The position numbers and the translations under genes were made by a program. Below, piece by piece: positions 37,752 to 46,155 of a stretch of 64,000 bases of DNA. The notes beneath the pieces are model-generated. The model was not told where the DNA came from. It saw only the letters and a list, made by a program, of their open reading frames with translations, and ran no database searches. Source of the DNA: an uncultured Paracoccaceae bacterium (GTDB lineage Bacteria > Pseudomonadota > Alphaproteobacteria > Rhodobacterales > Rhodobacteraceae); assembly GCA_947493335.1 (NCBI GenBank), contig CANLQO010000001.1:1612001-1676000 (forward strand), given 5' to 3'. Every line of letters begins with the position of its first letter. Positions within the stretch are counted from its first letter, which is position 1.

Positions 37752-38512
37752 CAGGCCGCTGCATCCTTGGGGTTCTTGCCCAGAATGATCATCGACAGGA
37801 TGTCATCATCGGTGACCTCATCCACATTGACGGTGCCGACCAACTCGCCGTTTTTCATCACGCTGGCCCGGTCGCACAGCTTCATGACGTTGTGCACATC
37901 GTGCTCGATCAGGAAGATGCCCAACCCCTGGGCCTTCAGCTCTTCGATCAGCTCTGCCACCATCTGGGTCTCATGCGGACCAAGTGCGGCGGTGGGCTCG
38001 TCCATAATCAGGATCTTGGCGTCAAAATAGACCGCTCGTGCAATCGCCACCGACTGCCGCTGACCACCGGACAGCGCCGAAACCGGCACATTGAACTTTT
38101 TGAAGTTCGGGTTCAGCCGCGCCATGATCTTGCGCGTCTCAGCCTCCATCTTGCTGTCGTCCAGCATGCCGCCCGGCCCGACAATCTCGCGGCCCAGAAA
38201 CAGATTGCTCGCCGCATCAAGGTTATCGGCCAGCGCCAGCGTCTGATAGATTGTCTCGATATTCAGGTCCCGCGCATCACGCGGATTGTTGATCTCGACC
38301 TTCTTGCCATTGACCCAGACCTCGCCCGAATCCGCCTGATACGCACCAGAGACGCATTTGATCAGCGTCGATTTGCCCGCCCCGTTGTGGCCCAGAAGGC
38401 CCACAACCTCGCCGGGGTGCAGGTCGATGGACACCTTGTCCACCGCCTTGATCCCGCCAAACGCGATTGAGATGTCTTTGAGTTCGACTAAGGGTGTTCC
38501 ACGGTCCGCCAT
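37751..38512 (-). CDS. xylG: Sugar ABC transporter ATP-binding protein (single-domain, XylG position)
   Basis: A 253-residue ATPase with Walker [13 protein letters not shown] near residue 38, signature [14 protein letters not shown] near 147 and Walker [14 protein letters not shown] near 170. E. coli XylG has two ATPase domains in about 513 residues; this protein has one, as in the FrcA type, so two copies likely assemble. It shares the operon with xylF, xylH and xylB. The ATG at 38512 is used; a GTG two codons upstream is possible. Confidence 0.9.
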   Translation of the reverse strand: MADRGTPLVELKDISIAFGGIKAVDKVSIDLHPGEVVGLLGHNGAGKSTLIKCVSGAYQADSGEVWVNGKKVEINNPRDARDLNIETIYQTLALADNLDAASNLFLGREIVGPGGMLDDSKMEAETRKIMARLNPNFKKFNVPVSALSGGQRQSVAIARAVYFDAKILIMDEPTAALGPHETQMVAELIEELKAQGLGIFLIEHDVHNVMKLCDRASVMKNGELVGTVNVDEVTDDDILSMIILGKNPKDAAA

Positions 38513-38524
38513 GTTCACGCCCCC

Positions 38525-39835
38525 CTATTTCACAGATTTGTTGTAAAGATTGTCGAGGTAAACCGCGAGCACCAGCACCAGACCGACCACGATCCGCTGC
38601 ACCGCTGCGTCAAACCCGATCAACACCATGCCCGATTGCAGCGACTGCATGACCAGCGCGCCCAGAATGGCGCCGTAGATCTTGCCCACACCACCCGCGA
38701 GCGAGGTGCCACCGATGACGGCCGCGGCGATCACATAAAGCTCGTCCAGCGTGCCAAGCGCGTTGGTGGCAGAGTTCAGACGCGCGCTTGCGATCACAGC
38801 CGCGATCCCGGTCAACGCACCCATCAGCGCAAAGACCTGCAGCGTCACCCATTTGGTGTTGATGCCCGCAAGGGATGCCGCCTCTGGATTGCCGCCAATG
38901 GCAAAGACGTAGCGGCCAAAACGCGTGCGTGTCATCAGCACGGTCATCCCGATCCCGACCGAAATCAGGATCAGCACCGGTATGGCATAGCCGTGGCTCA
39001 GGAATGTGCCCTCTTCCAGCCCCATCTGTTTGATGATGCCCTTGGGGATCGGATAGGCGTTGACCAGAAGGACCGACCCGATGATCGCGGCACAGCCGAC
39101 CACGGCCAGAAAGGCCTCAGCCCACATCGGCCGCAGTTTAAAGTCATGCGCGATGCGCGATTTGCGCCCCGCATAAATAAGCCAGACCACGCCGACACAG
39201 GCGATCAGCCCGACAATCCAGCTCCCGGTGGACCCGATGGCGCCGCGCGGGCCACCGCCCAGCAGCGCGAAGGTCGGATCAACCGGCGAAATCGTGCGCC
39301 CGCCAGCGGCCAGAAAGGCCATGCCGCGCCAGACCATCAATCCGCCCAGCGTCACGATAAACGACGGGATGCCGCGATAGGCAATCAACCAGCCATGCAG
39401 CGCACCAATGGCAGCCCCCAGACAGATGCCGCAAATCACCGTGATCACCCAGATCATCGGGTTTCCCAGCCCCAGCACACCGGGCAGGATGTTCACCTGA
39501 ATCAGGCCCATCGCCATGCCCGTCACACCAATCATCGACCCCACCGACAAGTCGATGTTCCGGGTCACGATCACCAGCACCATGCCTGTGGCCATGATCC
39601 CGATGCTCGACGTCTGCACGCTCAGGTTCCACAGGTTGCGCGGTGTCAGAAACGCGCCGAACCCGTTGAAGACCATGCCATAAATGTGAAAGCCGCCCCA
39701 GATCAGCAGCAAGGCACCCAGCATGCCCAGCAGGCGGGTGTCGATCTCTGTTTCGGCTAAAAAGCGGCTCAGGCCGCTGCGCGTATCCGGGGCCGCGCCG
39801 GTCGCTGACGGGATGTCGTGGGACGAATCTGTCAT
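38525..39835 (-). CDS. xylH: Xylose ABC transporter permease
   Basis: A 436-residue membrane protein of the RbsC/XylH family with about ten or more helices. GMVLVIVTRNIDLSVGSMIG near residue 84 and the GGTSLAGGVGKIYGAILGAL loop near 385 are the family hallmarks. The length matches E. coli XylH-type permeases rather than the shorter RbsC. It lies between xylF and xylG; a hairpin with a T run separates it from xylF and may reduce its expression relative to the binding protein. Confidence 0.92.
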   Translation of the reverse strand: MTDSSHDIPSATGAAPDTRSGLSRFLAETEIDTRLLGMLGALLLIWGGFHIYGMVFNGFGAFLTPRNLWNLSVQTSSIGIMATGMVLVIVTRNIDLSVGSMIGVTGMAMGLIQVNILPGVLGLGNPMIWVITVICGICLGAAIGALHGWLIAYRGIPSFIVTLGGLMVWRGMAFLAAGGRTISPVDPTFALLGGGPRGAIGSTGSWIVGLIACVGVVWLIYAGRKSRIAHDFKLRPMWAEAFLAVVGCAAIIGSVLLVNAYPIPKGIIKQMGLEEGTFLSHGYAIPVLILISVGIGMTVLMTRTRFGRYVFAIGGNPEAASLAGINTKWVTLQVFALMGALTGIAAVIASARLNSATNALGTLDELYVIAAAVIGGTSLAGGVGKIYGAILGALVMQSLQSGMVLIGFDAAVQRIVVGLVLVLAVYLDNLYNKSVK

Positions 39836-39880
39836 GGGTCTATCCAGATTGAGTGGAGCCTACCGCCCCGCAGGCGATAG

Positions 39881-39922
39881 TAAAAACGTGTCCGGCGCAG
39901 GGGCGATCCCCCGCGCCGGACG
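39881..39922 (-). terminator. Attenuator-type terminator between xylF and xylH
   Basis: Read on the minus strand: a 9-bp stem GTCCGGCGC / GCGCCGGAC with a four-pair GGGG/CCCC continuation around a one-base bulge, followed by ACACGTTTTTA. This is a strong intrinsic terminator with a T run inside the operon, probably allowing partial readthrough. Confidence 0.8.
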
Positions 39923-39939
39923 ATTTGAGACGCGGATGC

Positions 39940-40965
39940 TTAGTCGCAGCCGTCGACGCCGTCGATGGCACCGGCGCAAGCCATCTCTTTGCTGATGTGG
40001 CCCGCATCAATCGCCACGCTGATGTTGGCGCGTGTGATCGGTGTCGGGTCAAGCAGGATGGCATTCATCTCGATGCCCTTCTCGCCGCCGTCAAAGGTGG
40101 TCGCACCTTCGATGCTGTCAAGCGATGCGCCCTCAGCCAGCTGACCGGCAATCTCGCCTGCCGCTTTGCCCAGCTGACGCGCGTCTTTCCAGACAGACAC
40201 GGTCTGTGTGCCGCGAGCGACGCGGTTGATCGCAGCCAGGTCACCGTCTTGCCCGCCAACAGGGATCACAAGACCCTGCGCGCCAAGTGCGGCCACAACG
40301 CCCGATGCCATGCCGTCATTCTGGGACAGAACCGCATCAACCTCGTTGTTGTTGGCGGTTAGGATCTGCTCCATGTTCTTCTGCGCATTTTCCGGCTTCC
40401 AGCCGTCAGACGACGCTTCGCCGACAATCTTGATGGTGCCAGCTTCTACATCGCCGCCGATCACTTCCATCATGCCCTGCAGCAGGAAACCTGCGTTGGG
40501 ATCGCCGGGGTCACCCTTGATGACGGCATAGTTGCCCTCGGGCTGTGCCGCCTTGACGTTTTCGGCGATGATCCGGCCCACGCCGACGTTGTCGAACGTC
40601 AGATAGAAGGTGCGATCGTCTTCGATCAGACGGTCGTAGCCGATGACCGGAATGCCCTCGTTGGCGGCCGATTCAATCGCCGGACCAATCGCGTCCTTGT
40701 CCCATGCGTTGATGATCAGAACGTCGACGCCCTGTGAAATCAGCGCTTCAATGTCGGTCAGCTGCTTGGCCGAAGACGATTCCGCGTCGGCAGATGTATA
40801 GCTGTTACCGTCCGCCTCGATCGCTGCCACAACCGCGGCTTCGTCGATCTTCCAGCGCTCTTCCTGAAAGCTGCCCCAAGAGACACCGATCAGCTTGCCT
40901 TCGGCCAGTGCCGCAGAGCTAAAACCCACCGTCGCAATGACGGCGGCCGTAATAAGTTTGTGCAT
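39940..40965 (-). CDS. xylF: D-xylose-type periplasmic binding protein
   Basis: A 341-residue periplasmic sugar-binding protein of the Peripla_BP_4 family. It has a signal peptide (HKLITAAVIATVGFSSAALA) and the features KLIGVSWGSFQEERWKID, DVLIINAWDKDAIG, IPVIGYDRLIEDD and the ligand loop VLSQNDGMASGVVAALG. The ATG at 40965 follows GGGAGG at the right spacing, so the longer frame to 41022 is not used. Gene order with xylH, xylG, xylB and xylR supports a xylose role. A CCCCCGTTGCGGGGG hairpin (40986-41000) lies in its leader. Confidence 0.92.
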   Translation of the reverse strand: MHKLITAAVIATVGFSSAALAEGKLIGVSWGSFQEERWKIDEAAVVAAIEADGNSYTSADAESSSAKQLTDIEALISQGVDVLIINAWDKDAIGPAIESAANEGIPVIGYDRLIEDDRTFYLTFDNVGVGRIIAENVKAAQPEGNYAVIKGDPGDPNAGFLLQGMMEVIGGDVEAGTIKIVGEASSDGWKPENAQKNMEQILTANNNEVDAVLSQNDGMASGVVAALGAQGLVIPVGGQDGDLAAINRVARGTQTVSVWKDARQLGKAAGEIAGQLAEGASLDSIEGATTFDGGEKGIEMNAILLDPTPITRANISVAIDAGHISKEMACAGAIDGVDGCD

Positions 40966-41022
40966 TGTATCCTCCCAGATATGGACCCCCGTTGCGGGGG
41001 ATTCGGGTGCGCCCCGATGCAT

Positions 41023-41046
41023 CTAAACAAACCGATCATTGTTTAG
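41023..41046. promoter_or_regulatory. Perfect inverted repeat, candidate XylR operator 1
   Basis: CTAAACAA-N8-TTGTTTAG, arms fully complementary (41023-41030 and 41039-41046), between the divergent xylF and xylR genes. Its symmetric shape and place are what an ROK-family repressor would need. The binding protein is inferred. Confidence 0.65.
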
Positions 41047-41059
41047 GTGTCAAATTAAT

Positions 41060-41077
41060 TTTAGTCTCTGAACTAAA
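41060..41077. promoter_or_regulatory. Second inverted repeat, candidate XylR operator 2
   Basis: TTTAGT-N6-ACTAAA, 14 bases after the first repeat and sharing its outer TTTAG/CTAAA letters. The pair may allow cooperative binding or separate control of each direction. Confidence 0.5.
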
Positions 41078-41169
41078 TTACTTGCCATCTCGCCCTTTTC
41101 TCCGCTTAGATGGCGATGGGAGGATGAAAGATGCGCCTGTTTACGGCGTTATTTTTCAGTGATTGAATT

Positions 41170-42429
41170 ATGTATGATGTGCTGCGCGACGCCGATCCGG
41201 ATACGCCGCCCCTACCCGGGTGCGGCCCGGTCCTGCCGTTGCAGGATCACGATGGCAGTCCCCTGCGTCAACAAATCTTTGAACACATCCGCGCCATGGG
41301 TCAGGTCGCGCGCTCTGACATTGCCCGCGCATTGGGGGTCAGCGCAGGCTCTGTCACCGCACTGACGGCAGAGCTGATTGCCGCAGGCTTCCTGCAAGAG
41401 GTCGAGGATTCGCCGCGCGAAACCGGCCGTGGCCGCCCGCCCGTCGCCCTTTCTGTCGTGCCAGACAGCAGCTACGTCATCGGCATCAAGATCTCGGACG
41501 ATCAGCACTCTGCCGTCCTGACCGACTTTGCCGGCAACATGGTCGCTGATTCGGTGCAACCCACAACAAGCCCGCGCAAATCGGTCGCAGAGTTGCTGGA
41601 CGAAACCGTGCCGCTGATCGACACGTTACTGGCGCAAGCCAAGATGGACATGACCCGCGTATCCGCCATTGGGATCGGTATCTCTGGCATCATCGACCAT
41701 CAGACCGGGACCGTGCCGTGGTCCCCCCTTCTGACGGAAACCGACGCTGATCTGGGGGCAGCATTTGCCGATCGCTTTGCCTGCCCGGTCTATCTGGACA
41801 ACGACGCCAACCTGCTGACGCTTGCGGAACTCTGGTTCGGACGCGGGCGCACCATGTCCGATTTCGCCGTTGTCACGGTCGAACATGGCGTCGGCATGGG
41901 GCTGGTTCTGGGCAACCGCCTGTTTCGGGGTGTGCGTGGCATGGGTTTGGAACTGGGTCACATCAAGGTGCAGCTTGACGGCGCACTCTGCCGCTGCGGC
42001 CAGCGCGGCTGTCTGGAGGCTTATCTGGCCGATTACGCCCTCGCCCGCGAGGCCGCGACCGCTCTTGGACAACCCGGCTCGCAGACCGCCGCCGCAGCAC
42101 TCGAATCGCTATTCGCCGAGGCCAAGGCCGGGAATCAAGCGGCCCGCACCATATTCGAACGCGCAGGTCGTTACCTGTCGCTGGGCCTGTCCAATGTGAT
42201 CCAGCTTTTTGACCCCGCACTGATTATCCTGTCCGGTGAACGCATGCGGTATGACTACCTTTATGCTGATAATGTGCTGTCTGAAATGCACCGCCTGACA
42301 CTTGAAACCAGCCGATCCCAGTGTGAGGTGGCGCTGCACGCCTGGGGTGATCTGGTCTGGGCGCGCGGGGCGACCGCGCTGGCCCTTTCGGCCACAACCT
42401 CGATCCTGATCGGGGCTGTGGCGCCATGA
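41170..42429 (+). CDS. xylR: ROK-family transcriptional repressor
   Basis: A 419-residue regulator with an N-terminal winged helix (ARSDIARALGVSAGSVTAL near residue 45) and a C-terminal ROK sugar-kinase-like domain with GIGISGIIDHQTG near 170, VYLDNDANLLTLAE near 205 and the Zn-binding CRCGQRGCLEAY near 278. The ROK domain senses a sugar or sugar phosphate, most likely xylose given the divergent transporter. The stop overlaps the ATG of the CRTAC1-like gene. Confidence 0.9.
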   Translation: MYDVLRDADPDTPPLPGCGPVLPLQDHDGSPLRQQIFEHIRAMGQVARSDIARALGVSAGSVTALTAELIAAGFLQEVEDSPRETGRGRPPVALSVVPDSSYVIGIKISDDQHSAVLTDFAGNMVADSVQPTTSPRKSVAELLDETVPLIDTLLAQAKMDMTRVSAIGIGISGIIDHQTGTVPWSPLLTETDADLGAAFADRFACPVYLDNDANLLTLAELWFGRGRTMSDFAVVTVEHGVGMGLVLGNRLFRGVRGMGLELGHIKVQLDGALCRCGQRGCLEAYLADYALAREAATALGQPGSQTAAAALESLFAEAKAGNQAARTIFERAGRYLSLGLSNVIQLFDPALIILSGERMRYDYLYADNVLSEMHRLTLETSRSQCEVALHAWGDLVWARGATALALSATTSILIGAVAP

Positions 42430-43976
42430 ACCAAAAGGGCAACGCACGGTGGCGCATGGTTAATTTTGTTCAGAAAGCCATCAGCATGGGTTGTGCACGG
42501 GTTGTGCACGGGTTGTGCATGTTAACCATTGCTGCGTGCGTTGCCCCTGTCGCACATGCGCAAATCGCCTTCACCGACCGCTCGGACCGCCTCCCCGAAC
42601 ATGTCTATGACGGCGGTTGGGAACACTTTGTCGGTGGCGGCGTCGCGGTGCTTGACTGCGATACCGATGGCTTGCCCGACATCTTTGCCGCCGGGGGCGA
42701 AAACCCGGCCATTCTGCTGCGCAATACTGGTGATTTCACCTTTGACGATATGGACTTGGACCCAATCACCGGTGTCACCGGCGCCTATCCCATCGACATT
42801 GACGGCGACACATGGATGGACCTTTTCGTGCTGCGCGTCGGCCCGAATATCGCGCTGCGCGGCGGGCCGGATTGCCACTTTGAAGATGCGACCGATGCGT
42901 GGGGCATTCCGCAAACGGACCAGTGGACAACCGCCTTTTCTGCTTGGTGGGGAGCCGACGATCGTCCGGTGCTCGCCTTAGGCAACTACGTTGATCGCGC
43001 CAACCCCGATGGCCCGTTTGAAGCCTGCGACAGCAACACAATTTTGCGCCCAACTTCAACGGGTTACACCGCCGAGGTGTTAGAGCCGGGCTTTTGTGCA
43101 CTGTCCATGCTCGCCGGTCCCGATCTGCGCGGCGATATGGCGTTAAGAATTTCCAATGACCGCCATTATTACGTGAGGAACGGCGCAGAACAGCTTTGGA
43201 ACATTGAAGAAAAGCGATTTCTGACAGAGGCGGATGGCTGGCCCAAAGTCTCGCTCTGGGGGATGGGGATCGCCAGCACTGATATCACCGGCGACGGTGT
43301 TGACGAGGTCATGCTCACCTCCATGGGGGATCAGCTCATGCAGCTTCCCACCCCGGAAGGTGCATATATTTCAGCGCCTTACGACATCGGCACCTATGCC
43401 CATCGGCCTCATATCGGGGATGATGGTCGCCCCTCCACCGGGTGGCACGCACAGTTCGGCGACATCAACAACGACACCCGCCCCGACCTTTTCATCGCCA
43501 AAGGCAACGTCGATCAGATGCCCGGAAACGCGATGAATGATCCCAATAACCTCTTGATTCAAAACGAAGACGGCCGGTTTGAGGAATTCGCGGCAGACGC
43601 CGGTGTGGCCGATACCGCCCGCTCTCGCGGCGCGGCTTTGGCAGATTTCGATGGCGACGGCCGTTTGGATCTGGTCGTTGTCAATCGCCGCGCACCCATG
43701 CGTATTTACCAAAATGAAACCGTCTCAGGGAATTGGATTTCTGTTTCCCTTCAACAGCTTGGCCAGAATGCCCACGGCATCGGCAGCAGGGTCGTTGTCA
43801 ATGGCCAGACGCAATTTCTTCGCATCGGCGGTGGTCATGCCGGGGGTCAATCCACGCCCCTGCACTTCGGATTGGGTGAGATGGAAACCGCCGAAATATC
43901 AGTGACTTGGCCGGACGGCACGGTATCCAGACAGCGCGCCGTCGCAAACCAGCCAATCGTTATGGCCAAGCCCTGA
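42426..43976 (+). CDS. CRTAC1-like FG-GAP/ASPIC-UnbV repeat protein
   Basis: A 516-residue exported protein with beta-propeller FG-GAP/VCBS repeats: VAVLDCDTDGLPDIFAAGG, YPIDIDGDTWMDLFVLR, STDITGDGVDEVMLTSMG, FGDINNDTRPDLFIAKG and LADFDGDGRLDLVVVNR are Asp-rich Ca-binding loops. The last part (ISVTWPDGTVSRQRAV) is ASPIC/UnbV-like. The signal peptide lies near residues 20-45, after three possible starts (42426, 42456, 42486); I list the first because of its 4-base overlap with xylR. A tandem 11-bp triplication lies within the signal peptide. It ends beside the convergent second MauG-like gene. Confidence 0.85.
   Translation: MNQKGNARWRMVNFVQKAISMGCARVVHGLCMLTIAACVAPVAHAQIAFTDRSDRLPEHVYDGGWEHFVGGGVAVLDCDTDGLPDIFAAGGENPAILLRNTGDFTFDDMDLDPITGVTGAYPIDIDGDTWMDLFVLRVGPNIALRGGPDCHFEDATDAWGIPQTDQWTTAFSAWWGADDRPVLALGNYVDRANPDGPFEACDSNTILRPTSTGYTAEVLEPGFCALSMLAGPDLRGDMALRISNDRHYYVRNGAEQLWNIEEKRFLTEADGWPKVSLWGMGIASTDITGDGVDEVMLTSMGDQLMQLPTPEGAYISAPYDIGTYAHRPHIGDDGRPSTGWHAQFGDINNDTRPDLFIAKGNVDQMPGNAMNDPNNLLIQNEDGRFEEFAADAGVADTARSRGAALADFDGDGRLDLVVVNRRAPMRIYQNETVSGNWISVSLQQLGQNAHGIGSRVVVNGQTQFLRIGGGHAGGQSTPLHFGLGEMETAEISVTWPDGTVSRQRAVANQPIVMAKP
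42488..42520 (+). repeat. Tandem 11-bp triplication in a signal-peptide coding region
   Basis: GGGTTGTGCAC occurs at 42488-42498 and 42499-42509, and once as GGGTTGTGCAT at 42510-42520. Eleven is not a multiple of three, so loss or gain of one unit would shift the frame of the CRTAC1-like gene. Confidence 0.85.
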
Positions 43977-43985
43977 GTTCGAAAC

Positions 43986-45302
43986 CTAGCGCGCGACTGT
44001 CAGCCCGCTTGGCACGCTTTCCGGAATGCCCAGCCGACCGGTCACCGCGACCGGATCGGTCAACGCGTCCAGAAATGCGACAAGAGCGTTAATATCGTCT
44101 TCTGTGAGGGCGGTGTTCCAGGGCACAGTAGCGTCGGAAATGGCCTTAATTTCAGCAGGTTCTGACATGATTCTCATGTCGTTCACCTCCATCTTGGGCA
44201 ACACGATCTGGTCCGCATCGTAACGCGCCAATCCGTCCAAAGGGGCCGCATGATCGCGGATGAATCCGGCCATGGTCGCATGGCTGCCCGCATGCCCATA
44301 AGGCGCTGTCAGTGCAACGTTTCTTAACGACGGCGTGCGGAAGGCGTAAAGGTCCGCCACGTCGCCCGTCACCCGGAACCGCCCTTCATCGCGTGCATGT
44401 GTTTCAAATCGGGCGGCTTTTCCCGGTCCGATCTGCGGCGCCCCCATGGCATGAAAATCGTGATCTGTCTGGAACTTTCCGCTGTGGCAGTCTGCGCAAC
44501 CCTTTGATCCGTAGAACAATTCCATGCCCTCTGCGGCAAGCGCCGGTAAGTTGCGCTCACCCCGCAGCATCGCGTCAAAGGGGGAGGTGTCCGATCGCCA
44601 CTCCACCTCCATAAAGGCCGCAATCACGTCCGAGATATGGGTGAAGTCAATGCTTTCGGGGCCGTTAATCTCGGTAAACGTCGCAGCGAAAGCCGCCTCG
44701 TATTCCGGCACAGCCGCGACCCTTTTTGCGATGATGTCCCAGGCGCCGCCCGGTCCGGTGATCAACCCCTGGCGCACCGCCGTAGAGACTTCGTTCTCGC
44801 TGTAATGCCCCGCCATTTCGTCGGCGCTGAGCACCGGAAACATGGTCTGCGCCGACAAAAGGCTTGCAAATCCGCTGACCATGTCCGCATCCAGCGGTGT
44901 GCGCAAACCTGCGGGTTTTTCGGGGTCAGCCGCGATGCGCCCGTCGTGAAACAGAAACGTGAATTCATGGGCCCCAAGGTTGAACAGGCCCGGCGCATTG
45001 CGGGGGATCCGTTGCTCGGGCGGATTGTCCGGATCGACGATCCGTTCGGGCCCCAACCCGATGCCGCCGTCTCCGATCCCCAGCGACAATCCGTCGCCCG
45101 TACCATGTTTCGGGTGATGGCAGGTTGCACAGGCAACCTCTTGATTTCCCGACAAAATCGGATCGTAGAACAAAAGCTGCCCCAGACGCGCCTGCGCCAG
45201 ATCAACGGGTGCGTAATCTGCGTCGGTGATGGGGTCTGGCACCCTATCCGCCGCCACAGATTGGGCCGTCAGAAGTCCGATGATGATTGCCGTTTTGCGC
45301 AT
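43986..45302 (-). CDS. MauG/cytochrome c peroxidase-like dihaem protein, second paralogue
   Basis: A 438-residue exported dihaem protein, very similar to the one at 33752-35020. The signal peptide is RKTAIIIGLLTAQSVAA; haem sites are CATCH near residue 65 after ARLGQLLFYDPILSGN, and CADCH near 275; YAFRTPSLRNVALTAPYGHAG and the ending SVPSGL match the paralogue. ATG at 45302 with an AAGGGAAG ribosome-binding site replaces a longer open frame. It is convergent with the CRTAC1-like gene, and divergent from imuA. Substrate unknown. Confidence 0.88.
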   Translation of the reverse strand: MRKTAIIIGLLTAQSVAADRVPDPITDADYAPVDLAQARLGQLLFYDPILSGNQEVACATCHHPKHGTGDGLSLGIGDGGIGLGPERIVDPDNPPEQRIPRNAPGLFNLGAHEFTFLFHDGRIAADPEKPAGLRTPLDADMVSGFASLLSAQTMFPVLSADEMAGHYSENEVSTAVRQGLITGPGGAWDIIAKRVAAVPEYEAAFAATFTEINGPESIDFTHISDVIAAFMEVEWRSDTSPFDAMLRGERNLPALAAEGMELFYGSKGCADCHSGKFQTDHDFHAMGAPQIGPGKAARFETHARDEGRFRVTGDVADLYAFRTPSLRNVALTAPYGHAGSHATMAGFIRDHAAPLDGLARYDADQIVLPKMEVNDMRIMSEPAEIKAISDATVPWNTALTEDDINALVAFLDALTDPVAVTGRLGIPESVPSGLTVAR

Positions 45303-45393
45303 GCCGCTTCCCTTGTCTGGTGCCACTTTGGCGCATCGTTCGGTGCGCTGCAACGGCCCATCTGGCATTTGACGCGGGGCCATGAATCGATTA

Positions 45394-45408
45394 GAACAAA
45401 AGAGGAAC
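45394..45408. promoter_or_regulatory. Candidate LexA (SOS) box upstream of imuA
   Basis: GAAC-N7-GAAC, that is GTTC-N7-GTTC on the other strand, the direct-repeat SOS box known from alphaproteobacteria. It lies 17 bases before the imuA start, where repression of the cassette is expected. Confidence 0.85.
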
Positions 45409-45424
45409 ACATGATGGAACGGCC

Positions 45425-46081
45425 ATGTCATCACCCCCTCATCGCCCCGCCGCGCTTTTGCGCGACCGCAACGCCCCGGATCGCAGCGATCTGCCCACCT
45501 TGTCAGAGGTCTTTGCCGAGACCGTGATCGATGGTGCCGTGACCGGTTTTGTCTGCGCGCAACTGATGCAGGTGGATAAACCCGTGCTCTGGATTCAGGA
45601 CCGCGTGTCGCGGCGCGAAACCGGTCGCCCGCATCTGCCGGGTCTGCCTGCGAACCTGCGCCTGATCCATGTCGATGTGTCCAAGCCGGTTGATGTGCTC
45701 TGGGCGATGGAACAGGGACTGCATTGCGCGGGTCTCTCTGCGGTACTGGGCGAGGTCTGGGGCGACCCGCCCGCGTTGGATTTCACCGCCACCAAGCGGC
45801 TGGCCCTGCGGGCAGAGGCGCAGGCAAGGCCCGCTATCCTGATCCGCCGGGCGGCCACCCCGAACCTGTCTGCCGCGCGCCTGCGCTGGCGCATCAGCAG
45901 CCTGCCCTCGGCCCAGCAACAGCACGACATCCGCGCGCCCGGAGACCCGCTGTGGCGGGCCGAACTTTTCCGCGCCCGCTGGCGCACCCCCGGCGCCTGG
46001 GTCGCCCATCCGCATGCCGATGGACTGGTCCTGGATCACGCACGGCCCAGCAGCCCGCGACAGGCACAGGTCAGCGCATAG
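45425..46081 (+). CDS. imuA: ImuA, SOS mutagenesis protein
   Basis: A 218-residue RecA-like protein of the imuA-imuB-dnaE2 mutasome, which allows error-prone bypass of damaged DNA after SOS induction. HPLPG-like and Walker-type motifs are degenerate here, as in many ImuA proteins; LPTLSEVFAETVIDGAVTG near residue 25, VWGDPPALDFTATKRLALRA near 120 and RISSLPSAQ are readable. Identity rests on the cassette order. Its ATG lies 17 bases after the LexA box; another ATG at 45411 opens a different frame that stops early, so it is not used. Confidence 0.85.
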   Translation: MSSPPHRPAALLRDRNAPDRSDLPTLSEVFAETVIDGAVTGFVCAQLMQVDKPVLWIQDRVSRRETGRPHLPGLPANLRLIHVDVSKPVDVLWAMEQGLHCAGLSAVLGEVWGDPPALDFTATKRLALRAEAQARPAILIRRAATPNLSAARLRWRISSLPSAQQQHDIRAPGDPLWRAELFRARWRTPGAWVAHPHADGLVLDHARPSSPRQAQVSA

Positions 46082-46155
46082 CCTATGGTTTTTGCTGGTC
46101 AAACATACCCCTGCCGAAGGCTCCCGCCGCAACCACCCCCCGGACGTCTGCCGCG

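Noticed and set aside
45411-45527. Alternative imuA start at ATG 45411
   Set aside because: It has a better-placed AGAGGA site but opens a different frame that stops at 45527 and gives no ImuA-like sequence.
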